Origin: Ornithinicoccus sp045032955
GTDB lineage: Bacteria > Actinomycetota > Actinomycetes > Actinomycetales > Dermatophilaceae
Direction: 5' to 3'
Length of the DNA: 64,000 nt
Assembly (NCBI RefSeq): GCF_045032955.1
Contig: NZ_JBJFZU010000013.1
Coordinates: 54,815-118,814, forward strand
The notes below the pieces were generated by a model. The model ran no database searches. It saw nothing but the letters and a program-made list of their open reading frames with translations, and had not been told where the DNA came from. The position numbers and the translations under genes were made by a program. Of this stretch, positions 1 to 7,343 are shown piece by piece; position 1 is the first letter of the stretch; every line of letters starts with the position of its first letter.

Positions 1-2
1 GG

Positions 3-1319
3 ACCGCGCTGGTGGTCCAGGCCGGCCTGGGGTTCCTGGGGCTGGGCGCTCCGCCGCCGGTGCCGCACTGGGGAGGCATGATCTCCGAGGCAGCCAGCGC
101 GATCAACGTCCACCCGTGGCTGCTGGCCCCGGCCGGCGTGATGATCGTCATCACCGTCCTGGCCCTCAACCTTCTCGGGGACTACCTGCGCGACGCGATG
201 TATGCCTCTCGCTCGACGTCGCCGGACGCCTCGCAGGCCCGCACACGATCTGCGCGGGCAGGGACGGCGGCTCCGCAGGCGGTGGCGACGGACGACCGCG
301 ATCTCCTGCTGGACGTGCAGGACCTGTCCGTCTCGTTCCCCGGTGAGGACGGACCGGTTCCCGTCGTCGGTGGCGTCTCGTTCTCGATGAGGCGTGGGGA
401 AGTCATCGGTCTGGTGGGAGAGTCCGGCTGCGGCAAGACGATGACGGGGCTGGCCCTCATCGGGCTGGTCCCGGAGCCGGGAAGCGTGGATGGCCGGATC
501 CGCATCGCCGGTGGCTCGACCGAGTCGGCCCCGCGCAGCTTCCGTGACCTCCGTGGCCGCACGGTCGCGCTGATCTCCCAGGAACCGATGGTCGCGCTGG
601 ACCCGGCCTTCACCGTGGGCAGCCTGATGATCGAGGTGCTGCGGGGTCACGGCCACGACAGGTCGTCCGCCCGTGCCCGTGCACGGGAGCTGCTCGCCCT
701 GGTCGGGATCCCCCGCGTCGAGGACGTGCTCACCTCCTACCCTCACCAGCTGTCCGGAGGGATGGCCCAACGGGTCGCCATCGCGCTGGCGATCAGCGGC
801 GAGCCCGACCTTCTCATCGCCGACGAGCCGACCACCGCGCTCGACGTCACCGTGCAGGCCGAGATCCTCGACCTGCTGCGGGACCTGCAGCAGCGGCTGG
901 GGATGGGGCTGCTCCTCATCACCCACGACCTCGGGGTGATCGCCGACATCTGCTCCCGGGTGATCGTCATGTATGCCGGTCAGATCGTCGAGGAGGCCCC
1001 GGTCGACGACCTCTTCGACAACCCCCAGATGCCCTACACCCAGGCCCTGATGACGTCCACGCCGTTGCTGGGCGTCGAGCAGGAGCTCAGCGGGATCCCC
1101 GGCACCGTCCCGTTGCCCAGCGCCTGGCCGCAGCACTGCCGGTTCGCCGCACGGTGCTCCTTCGCCACCGACGTGTGCCGGGCCGGGCCGATCCCTCTGG
1201 AACCGGTGCACCCGGCCCACTCGGTGCGCTGCGTGCGTTCGCAGGATCTGGACCTCTCCCCGGTGATGGCGTCGGCAGGGGCCGTCACCGACACGTCGCG
1301 ACGAGCAGGTGACCGATGA
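3..1319 (+). CDS. Dpp/Opp-type ABC importer, permease-ATPase fusion (5' truncated)
   Basis: The frame is open from the first bases of the window, so the N-terminus lies upstream; 438 residues are visible. The first ~60 residues match the last part of a DppC-type permease (GFLGLGAPPPVPHWG, then a membrane segment and NLLGDYLRDA). After a linker of about 35 residues a complete DppD-type ATPase follows, with Walker A GESGCGKT, signature LSGGMAQR, Walker B LLIADEPT and a Cys-containing C-terminal oligopeptide-transporter tail (FAARCSFATDVC). Permease and ATPase are therefore one polypeptide, a fusion known from some actinobacterial peptide/nickel transporters. It should import a peptide-like or glycoside-like solute. 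Its stop overlaps the next ATPase start (ATGA). Confidence 0.9.
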   Translation, partial: TALVVQAGLGFLGLGAPPPVPHWGGMISEAASAINVHPWLLAPAGVMIVITVLALNLLGDYLRDAMYASRSTSPDASQARTRSARAGTAAPQAVATDDRDLLLDVQDLSVSFPGEDGPVPVVGGVSFSMRRGEVIGLVGESGCGKTMTGLALIGLVPEPGSVDGRIRIAGGSTESAPRSFRDLRGRTVALISQEPMVALDPAFTVGSLMIEVLRGHGHDRSSARARARELLALVGIPRVEDVLTSYPHQLSGGMAQRVAIALAISGEPDLLIADEPTTALDVTVQAEILDLLRDLQQRLGMGLLLITHDLGVIADICSRVIVMYAGQIVEEAPVDDLFDNPQMPYTQALMTSTPLLGVEQELSGIPGTVPLPSAWPQHCRFAARCSFATDVCRAGPIPLEPVHPAHSVRCVRSQDLDLSPVMASAGAVTDTSRRAGDR

Positions 1320-2482
1320 GTACCCCCACGACCTCCCGACACGATGCCGGGCCGGCAGGAACGGCCGGGCAGACCGGAGATGCGCCCGAGGCGCTCCTCA
1401 CGATCGAGGGACTCGCGGTCGACTACCGCGTCCGTCGGCGTCGCACCTTCCGCGCCGTCGACGGCGTCAGCCTCAGCGTGGCCCCCGGCGAGACCGTCGG
1501 GCTGGTGGGCGAGTCCGGCTCCGGGAAGTCGACGATCGGGCGGGCGGTGCTCGGTCTGGCGCCGGCCACGGAGGGGTCCATCCGCTTCGAGGGGCATGAG
1601 ATCACCGGCCTGTCCCGCCGTCGCCGGGCCGAGCTCGCCCAGGACCTCCAGGTGGTCTTCCAGGATCCCTACAGCTCGTTGAACCCGGCCATGACGATCG
1701 GGCAGATCCTCAGCGAACCGCTGCAGGCCAGCGGTCGGCACAGCGCGGGCGAGGCTCGGCAGGTCATCGGACGGCTCCTGGACCGGGTCGCCCTGCCCGC
1801 CGACGCTGCCGACCGGTACCCAGGCTCCTTCTCCGGCGGGCAGCGACAACGCATCGCCATCGCCCGGGCCCTGTCGATCGGCGCCAGGTTGATCGTCTGC
1901 GACGAGAGCGTGAGCGCCCTGGACGTGTCCACCCAGGCACAGATCCTGCTGCTCCTCCAGGAGCTGCAGGCGGAGCTCGGTGTCGCCTACCTGTTCATCT
2001 CCCACGACATCGCGGTCATCAACCACCTCGCGGACCGGGTCGTGGTGCTCTACCGCGGCCAGGTCATGGAGTCCGGTCCCGCCGCTCAGGTGTGCTCGGC
2101 TCCGCTGCATCCCTACACCAGGGTCCTGCTCGACGCGGTCCCGGTGCCGCACCCGCAGCTGCAGCGCCGTAAGCGCGAGGAACGTCAGCTCGCGCGGGCC
2201 GGCTCCGGCGTGGACGTGAGAACCGACTCCGACACCGACGCGGGCGCGGACAGCTGCCCGTTCGCCTCCCGGTGTCCGTTCGTCGCCGACGTCTGCCGCG
2301 AGCAACGCCCTCGGACGATCCAGGTGGACGCGGTCGGCGTCCAGTGCCATCTCTACGACGAGACCTCCGGACACCCACGTGCCGGTATCACCGTCGGTCC
2401 CGCCTCGGGCCCGGCGTTCACACCATCGGAGGACCGGATCACATCCGATGCTGCCCAAGATAAGAGGACCCATGCAGATTGA
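1316..2482 (+). CDS. Dpp/Opp-type ABC importer, second ATPase (DppF-like)
   Basis: A 388-residue ATPase of the DppF/OppF type, which pairs with the DppD half of the preceding fusion to power import. Visible motifs are Walker A GESGSGKST, signature FSGGQRQRIAIARAL, Walker B LIVCDESVSALD and the Cys-bearing C-terminal tail CPFASRCPFVADVC. The ATG overlaps the upstream stop as ATGA, so the two are translationally coupled. The 3' end overlaps the start of the RraA-like gene by 11 bp. The transported compound cannot be read from the sequence; the enzymes downstream suggest a sugar acid or a conjugate of one. Confidence 0.92.
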   Translation: MSTPTTSRHDAGPAGTAGQTGDAPEALLTIEGLAVDYRVRRRRTFRAVDGVSLSVAPGETVGLVGESGSGKSTIGRAVLGLAPATEGSIRFEGHEITGLSRRRRAELAQDLQVVFQDPYSSLNPAMTIGQILSEPLQASGRHSAGEARQVIGRLLDRVALPADAADRYPGSFSGGQRQRIAIARALSIGARLIVCDESVSALDVSTQAQILLLLQELQAELGVAYLFISHDIAVINHLADRVVVLYRGQVMESGPAAQVCSAPLHPYTRVLLDAVPVPHPQLQRRKREERQLARAGSGVDVRTDSDTDAGADSCPFASRCPFVADVCREQRPRTIQVDAVGVQCHLYDETSGHPRAGITVGPASGPAFTPSEDRITSDAAQDKRTHAD

Positions 2483-3296
2483 ACCCGCTGAATCCGTCAT
2501 GACGGCGCTGACTCCACGGTGGGTGGGCGAGCGATTCCCCGGAGGACGTCCGCGCGTCAGCGACGAGGTGCTGGACCGGTTGCGCGGCATCACGGTGGAG
2601 CAGGCCTGGAAGCCGATGAAGCACGCCGGCTACCACCACCAGTTCGCCGACGGGTGGCGCGAGACGAACCCGGGCCACTCGTTCGTCGGCCGTGCGGTCA
2701 CCGCTCAGTTCCTCCCGTTCAGGCCCGACTTCGACGAGGTCATCCTCGAAGCCGGACGGCAGGAGCAGCGTTCCGGTGGCGAGGTCGTCAAGCAGAACTG
2801 GTGGGTGGTCGAGAGCCTCGAGCACAACGACGTGATGGTGGTCGACCTCTTCGGGAAGATCGAGCACGGCACCTTCGTCGGGGACAACCTGGCCACGGCC
2901 GTGTCCACCCGGACGGGGACCGGCGCCATCATCCAGGGCGGGATCCGCGACGCCCAGGGCATCGCGGAGATCACGACGATCAACATCCTCCACCAGGGCT
3001 CGCACCCCACGGGCATCGGTGACGTGACCATCGCCGGGCTGAACGTGCCCGTGCGCCTGGGCGGTGTGACGGTCCTGCCGGGTGACGTGATCCTCGCGAC
3101 GTCGGCAGGGGTCAGTGTCATTCCGCCGCACCTGGCGGAGACCGTCGCCGCCCACGCGGAGGGAACGCAGATGCGCGACATCTTCGGCAAGTCGCGTCTC
3201 GCCGACCGCGTCTACACCAGCGCCGAGATCGACATACCGGAGTGGAGCCACGAGGTCGAGTCGGACTTCCAGCAGTGGCTCCTCGCCCGCCGATGA
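2472..3296 (+). CDS. RraA-like family protein (probable 2-oxoacid aldolase/decarboxylase)
   Basis: A 274-residue member of the RraA/demethylmenaquinone-methyltransferase-like fold. The family's active-site motif appears as GGIRDAQG (about residues 156-163), including the Arg-Asp pair that binds substrate and metal in 4-hydroxy-4-methyl-2-oxoglutarate aldolases and oxaloacetate decarboxylases. Family members have been named as RNase E inhibitors and as methyltransferases, but the retained motif and the catabolic context favour C-C bond cleavage of a 2-oxoacid. I start it at ATG 2472 because of AGAGGA just upstream; an open frame runs further 5' but lies inside the ATPase gene. It probably acts after the dehydratase encoded next. 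Confidence 0.8.
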   Translation: MQIEPAESVMTALTPRWVGERFPGGRPRVSDEVLDRLRGITVEQAWKPMKHAGYHHQFADGWRETNPGHSFVGRAVTAQFLPFRPDFDEVILEAGRQEQRSGGEVVKQNWWVVESLEHNDVMVVDLFGKIEHGTFVGDNLATAVSTRTGTGAIIQGGIRDAQGIAEITTINILHQGSHPTGIGDVTIAGLNVPVRLGGVTVLPGDVILATSAGVSVIPPHLAETVAAHAEGTQMRDIFGKSRLADRVYTSAEIDIPEWSHEVESDFQQWLLARR

Positions 3297-3328
3297 CCGC
3301 CCACACCGACAACGAAGGTAGGAACAAC

Positions 3329-4612
3329 ATGACTGAGCTCGGGCTCGAGAACCGTCTCAACACCGGTGCCAGGTCCAGTGACCTGAGGATCACCGACGTG
3401 CGCGTCGCGGAGCTGTCCGGCGTGCCGATGCGGCACACGATCATCAGGATCGACACGAACCAGGGCGTCACCGGCTGGGGTGAGGCCCGGGACCAGTCCA
3501 GCGTCAACTACGTCCTGATGCTCAAGAGCAGGTTGCTCGGTGAGAACCCGTGCAACGTCGAGAAGGTGTTCCGGAAGATCCGTCAGTTCGGTGGCCCGGG
3601 GCGCCAGGGCGGCGGGGTGTCCGGGGTCGAGATGGCGTTGCTCGACCTCGCCGGCAAGGCCTACGACGTGCCGGCCTGGCTGCTCGCCGGGGGCAAGTAC
3701 CGCGACGAGATCCTCGTCTACGCCGACACCCAGGAGCAGAGCGACCCCGAAGCCATGGGTGCCAAGCTCCTGGAGCGCCAGCGCCAGGGCTTCCAGATGG
3801 TGAAGATGGACGTCGGACTCTCCCTGCTGTGGGATGTGCCCGGCGCGGTGATCGCCCGGCCGGTCGAGCGGACCCGGCACCCCAAGGACCTGCCCTTCAC
3901 CATGCACCCGTTCACCGGGACCCACATCACCCAGCTGGGCGTGGAGTACATCGCCGACTACGTCGCCAGGGTCAGGGAGGTCGTCGGCTACGAGCTGCCG
4001 ATCGCTGCCGACCACTTCGGCTACATGGACGTCGACTCCTGCATCCGGCTGGCCCGCGCCCTCGAGCCGTTCTCGCTGGAGTGGCTCGAGGACCTGATCC
4101 CGTGGCAGTACACCCAGCAGTGGCGGCAGCTGACCGAGTCCATCGCGACCCCCACCTGCACCGGGGAGGACATCTATCTCGCCGAGGGCTTCAAGCCCCT
4201 GCTGGATGCCCAGGCCATCAGGGTGGCTCACCCCGACCCGGCCTCGGCCGGCGGCATCCTGGAGACCAAGAAGATCGGGGACCTGGCGCAGGGGTACGGC
4301 GTCCCGATGGCACTGCACCTCGCTGCGACCCCCATCGCCACGATGGCCAGTGTGGCGATCGGAGCCGTGACCGAGAACTTCCTCGCCCTGGAGTTCCACG
4401 CCGCCGACGTGCCCGGGTGGGCCGACCTGGTGACCGGGCTCCCGGAGGGAATCCTCAAGGACGGGCACATCGCCGTGCCGGACGGTCCCGGCCTCGGCTT
4501 CACCGGCATCAACGAGGAGGCCATGCGCGCCAGGCTCCACCCGCAGAGCCAGTGGTTCGCTGACACCTCCTCCTGGGACGGGGACTGGAGCTATGACCGG
4601 CAGTGGGGGTGA
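3329..4612 (+). CDS. Enolase-superfamily (mandelate racemase/muconate lactonizing type) sugar-acid dehydratase
   Basis: A 427-residue enolase-superfamily enzyme. N-terminal capping domain (about 20-125), then a TIM barrel. Visible candidate catalytic and metal residues are K159 and D161 (VKMDVG), the metal ligands D228 (AADHFGYMD), E254 (EWLEDLIPW) and E280 (CTGEDIY), and H330 (MALHLAATP). This set fits acid-sugar dehydratases, which turn an aldonate into a 2-keto-3-deoxy acid; the exact sugar cannot be told. ATG 3329 is chosen for AAGGTAGG just upstream. It lies 32 bp after the RraA-like gene, so dehydratase plus aldolase could form a short pathway fed by the ABC importer. Confidence 0.85.
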   Translation: MTELGLENRLNTGARSSDLRITDVRVAELSGVPMRHTIIRIDTNQGVTGWGEARDQSSVNYVLMLKSRLLGENPCNVEKVFRKIRQFGGPGRQGGGVSGVEMALLDLAGKAYDVPAWLLAGGKYRDEILVYADTQEQSDPEAMGAKLLERQRQGFQMVKMDVGLSLLWDVPGAVIARPVERTRHPKDLPFTMHPFTGTHITQLGVEYIADYVARVREVVGYELPIAADHFGYMDVDSCIRLARALEPFSLEWLEDLIPWQYTQQWRQLTESIATPTCTGEDIYLAEGFKPLLDAQAIRVAHPDPASAGGILETKKIGDLAQGYGVPMALHLAATPIATMASVAIGAVTENFLALEFHAADVPGWADLVTGLPEGILKDGHIAVPDGPGLGFTGINEEAMRARLHPQSQWFADTSSWDGDWSYDRQWG

Positions 4613-4656
4613 GTGCTCCATCCGGTGACGGATGTAGTGCTGTGTGACGGTGCTGT

Positions 4657-4687
4657 GGCCGGCCCGGCGTGATCAGCCGGGCCGGCC
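4657..4687. terminator. Bidirectional hairpin between convergent genes
   Basis: A perfect 12-bp stem GGCCGGCCCGGC with loop GTGATCA lies between the dehydratase (plus) and the DeoR-type regulator (minus). It has no T-run, as is common in high-GC actinobacteria, and could end both transcripts. Confidence 0.7.
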
Positions 4688-4713
4688 CAGGGGCATGAGG
4701 TCAGGGAGTCGCC

Positions 4714-5544
4714 TCACGTCGAGGCGACGACGACCTCCACGTCAGCCGCCCGCAGCGCCTCGGCGAGCCGCTGCGGCGGCTCCGCGTCGGTGACCAGCAC
4801 GTCGATGACCCCCAGGCCCCCGAGGGTGATGGCCCTGTCGACCTCGAACTTGGAGTGGTCGGCGGCCAGGATGACGGTCTCGCTGCGCTCGATGAGGTCC
4901 TCGCGGATGGCGGTCTCACCCAGGTCGAAGTAGGTGATACCGCGGTCGGCGGAGACGCCGCCGCAGCCGAGCACCAGCTTCGTGAGGTTGAGCTCGCGTC
5001 GGTGGACGAGCGGTCCTCCGTCGACGAGGGACCCTTCGCGGGTCACGATCCCCCCGAGCAGCACGCATCTGCTGGGCGAGGTCTGGAAGGCCAGCGCGGC
5101 GTGCAGCGACGTGGTCACCGCCGTCAGTCCTTCGCGCAGAGCGAGCTGGTGGGCGACAGCGGTGCAGGTGCTCCCGACGTCGATGCCCACCACATCACCG
5201 TCCTGGACCAGCCCCGCGACGGCCTGGGCGATGCCCGTCTTCTCGGCCGGCATCACCTCGGAGCGGGCCGTCGGGGAGGCGCGGACGGTCGCGCCCCCGT
5301 GCACCCGCCGCAGCAGGCCGACGCGGTCGAGATGAGAGAGGTCCCGCCGCACCGTCATCTGGGAGACGCCCAGGTCGGCGGCGAGCCGACGCACGTCGAC
5401 TTCCCCGGCCGAGCGGACGGCCTCCAGGATGTGCGAGCGACGCTGGTCGGCCGGGAGGCTGCCTGAGCCGCGACCGGTCTGGGTCTGCAGATCGGTGATG
5501 GTTGCCTCCAGGAACGAGGGAGCGACGGTCGGTGTCGGGTGCAC
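4714..5544 (-). CDS. DeoR/GlpR-family transcriptional repressor
   Basis: A 276-residue DeoR-family regulator. The N-terminal winged helix-turn-helix is clear (LAADLGVSQMTVRRDLSHL, then the family wing GLLRRVHGGA), followed by the DeoR effector domain of the phosphosugar-isomerase fold (VGIDVGSTC, LLGGIVTREGSLVDG, AADHSKFE). Such repressors sense phosphorylated sugars. It diverges from the TRAP-otn operon, and palindromes at 5567 and 5633 flank that operon's promoter, so it probably represses the operon and itself and is relieved by a pathway phosphate such as 3-oxo-tetronate 4-phosphate (inference). The first ~25 residues precede conserved sequence, so the true start could be slightly inside. 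Confidence 0.88.
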   Translation of the reverse strand: MHPTPTVAPSFLEATITDLQTQTGRGSGSLPADQRRSHILEAVRSAGEVDVRRLAADLGVSQMTVRRDLSHLDRVGLLRRVHGGATVRASPTARSEVMPAEKTGIAQAVAGLVQDGDVVGIDVGSTCTAVAHQLALREGLTAVTTSLHAALAFQTSPSRCVLLGGIVTREGSLVDGGPLVHRRELNLTKLVLGCGGVSADRGITYFDLGETAIREDLIERSETVILAADHSKFEVDRAITLGGLGVIDVLVTDAEPPQRLAEALRAADVEVVVAST

Positions 5545-5566
5545 ACTACCGCTCGGCTTCGATGTT

Positions 5567-5582
5567 GTGTTCTAACGAACAC
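5567..5582. promoter_or_regulatory. Candidate DeoR-type operator 1
   Basis: Perfect palindrome GTGTTC-TAAC-GAACAC followed by GCATAT. It lies upstream of the dctP promoter and 23 bp before the regulator's start codon, so it could serve both directions. Confidence 0.6.
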
Positions 5583-5594
5583 GCATATCTCGCG

Positions 5595-5624
5595 TTGACG
5601 CGGCGTCGCTGGCTACGCTACGGT
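5595..5624 (+). promoter_or_regulatory. Promoter of the TRAP-otn operon
   Basis: TTGACG (5595-5600) and TACGGT (5619-5624) with an 18-bp spacer resemble a housekeeping sigma promoter. It sits between the two candidate operators. Confidence 0.6.
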
Positions 5625-5632
5625 CAAAGCGT

Positions 5633-5646
5633 TGTGCGAACGCACA
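5633..5646. promoter_or_regulatory. Candidate DeoR-type operator 2
   Basis: Perfect palindrome TGTGC-GAAC-GCACA followed by TAT. It shares the core and ATAT tail of operator 1 and lies where transcription should begin, a position suited to repression. Confidence 0.6.
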
Positions 5647-5682
5647 TATCCTTGCAATGGCGCGTGGAGAGGAACGATCAAC

Positions 5683-6744
5683 GTGCAGACAAGAACAGTC
5701 CTGCGAGCAACCCTGGCTGCGTCCACGGCACTGGCCCTGGTGGCCTGCGGCGGACGCGGGAGCGGCGCCGACGACAGCGACGACGGCGAGGCGGCGGCTG
5801 AGGGCGGCGGCGAGGAGTCCATCACCCTCACCATCGGCCACTCGCAGGCCGCGACCGTCCCGATGAACCAGGGCGCCGAGAGGTTCAAGGAGCTGGTCGA
5901 CGAAGGTTCCGACGGCCGCATCACCGTCGAGGTCTACCCGGCCGAGGAGCTCGGCTCCGAGCCCGAGATGATGGAAGGGCTCACCATGGGCAACGTGCGC
6001 GTCGCGATCGTCGCGACCGCCGTCGCCGCCGACACCTGCCCCGAGCTGGGCGTGTACGCCCTGCCCTACATCCTGGAGGGTGAGGGTGACCGTGACCAGT
6101 ACGCCAACCTCCAGGAGCTCACCGGCTCGGACTGGAACGCCGGCATCGTCGAGGCCTGCGCCGAGGACACCGGCTACCGGGTCATCGACAACGCCTGGTG
6201 GTACGGCAACCGCAACCTCACGACGGCCGGTACCGAGGTCAGCGAGCCGGGTGACATGAGCGGTCTGGTCATCCGGACCCCTCCGGCAGACCTGCACACC
6301 ATGGCCATCCAGGACTTCGGTGCCGAGGCGGTCCCGATGCCGTTCAGCGAGGTCTACTCGGCCCTGGACACCGGCGTCATCGACGGCCAGGAGAACCCGA
6401 TCAGCACGATCTACCAGAACGCGCTCTACGAGGTCCAGGACAACCTGACCCTGACCCGTCACATGACCCAGAACCAGACGGTCCTCATGGACGAGGAGTT
6501 CTTCAGCGGTCTGAGCGAGGAGGACCAAGAGCTCATCCTGACGTCGATCCGTGACGCCGGCGAGTTCCAGTCCGACCTGCAGCTCACCACCAACGAAGAG
6601 GAGCTGGAGCTGCTGCGCGAGGAGGGCATGAACGTGGTCACCCCGGACATCGAACCGTTCCGGGCCGCCACCGAGGCCTCCGTCGACGAGCACCTGTCCG
6701 GGTTGGACATGAGCCGCGACCAGATCACCGAGCTGCAGAACTGA
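5683..6744 (+). CDS. dctP: TRAP transporter solute-binding lipoprotein, DctP family
   Basis: A 353-residue DctP-type binding protein. The N-terminus is a lipoprotein signal (ATLAASTALALVACGG, lipidated Cys at residue 22) followed by an acidic Gly-rich linker and a periplasmic-binding-protein fold. Family features include the acid-binding segment around GLVIRTPPADLHTMAIQ, where the conserved Arg binds a carboxylate, and the FSEVYSALDTGVIDGQENP motif. It captures an organic acid, here probably a C4 sugar acid, for the DctQ/DctM permease. I chose GTG 5683 because GGAGAGGA precedes it; the longer ATG frame from 5632 would start inside operator 2. Confidence 0.9.
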   Translation: MQTRTVLRATLAASTALALVACGGRGSGADDSDDGEAAAEGGGEESITLTIGHSQAATVPMNQGAERFKELVDEGSDGRITVEVYPAEELGSEPEMMEGLTMGNVRVAIVATAVAADTCPELGVYALPYILEGEGDRDQYANLQELTGSDWNAGIVEACAEDTGYRVIDNAWWYGNRNLTTAGTEVSEPGDMSGLVIRTPPADLHTMAIQDFGAEAVPMPFSEVYSALDTGVIDGQENPISTIYQNALYEVQDNLTLTRHMTQNQTVLMDEEFFSGLSEEDQELILTSIRDAGEFQSDLQLTTNEEELELLREEGMNVVTPDIEPFRAATEASVDEHLSGLDMSRDQITELQN

Positions 6745-6749
6745 CCAGT

Positions 6750-6782
6750 ACCCGGGTCCGCGGCATACCCGCGGACCCGGGT
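6750..6782 (+). terminator. Intercistronic hairpin between dctP and dctQ
   Basis: A perfect 14-bp stem (ACCCGGGTCCGCGG, loop CATAC) begins just after the dctP stop. It is either a partial terminator or a 3'-end stabiliser; either would leave more dctP than permease mRNA. Confidence 0.65.
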
Positions 6783-6808
6783 CACGGACGACGGAGAGAG
6801 AGGCAGCC

Positions 6809-7342
6809 ATGCGGGTCGTGTCTGTGCTGCGGTACCCGGCCAAGGTCCTGGAGGCGATAGCGGTCTTCCTCGTGGCCGGGGTGGTGGTCGTCATCACCGG
6901 GAGCGTGGTGCTCCGGTTCTTCGGGGTGGTCCCTCGTGGGTCCACCGAGCTGGCGACCCTGTTCTTCGCCTGGATGATCTTCGTGGGGCTGGTGCTCGGC
7001 TTCCTGGAGGGCGGGCACCTCGCGATCACGGCGCTCGTCTCGCGGCTGCGGGGTCGGCTGGAGACGGCCGTGACCGTCCTGGCCGACGTGCTCCTGCTGG
7101 TCTTCCTCGTGCTGGTGTCCTTCGAGGCCCTTCGGTACGTCCAGCTGGCCCTCGACGGCGGGCGGCTGACGCCCAGCCTGCAGATCTCACCGGCCTGGCA
7201 GTACGCGTCCGTCCTGGTCGGCATGGTGCTGGCGTCCGCCTTCGTGGTGCTCCGGGTCTGCGCCAACCTGGTCCAGCTCTGGCGCGGCGAGCCCACGCTG
7301 ACCCTGCACACGCGGTACGACGACGACATCGAGAGTGTCTGA
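6809..7342 (+). CDS. dctQ: TRAP transporter small permease, DctQ family
   Basis: A 177-residue protein with four predicted membrane segments (about 15-37, 50-68, 90-112 and 130-152), the usual layout of the TRAP small subunit. Typical features are the FFAWMIFVGLVLGF stretch in the second segment and the Trp/Tyr-rich QISPAWQYASVLVG near the last. It works with DctM to import the acid delivered by DctP, driven by a sodium gradient. GAGAGAGG precedes the ATG. The C-terminus overlaps the dctM start region. Confidence 0.88.
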   Translation: MRVVSVLRYPAKVLEAIAVFLVAGVVVVITGSVVLRFFGVVPRGSTELATLFFAWMIFVGLVLGFLEGGHLAITALVSRLRGRLETAVTVLADVLLLVFLVLVSFEALRYVQLALDGGRLTPSLQISPAWQYASVLVGMVLASAFVVLRVCANLVQLWRGEPTLTLHTRYDDDIESV

Positions 7343-7343
7343 C

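Noticed and set aside
1034..2593. 519-codon open frame on the minus strand
   Set aside because: It opposes a well-matched ATPase gene and has no recognisable motif.
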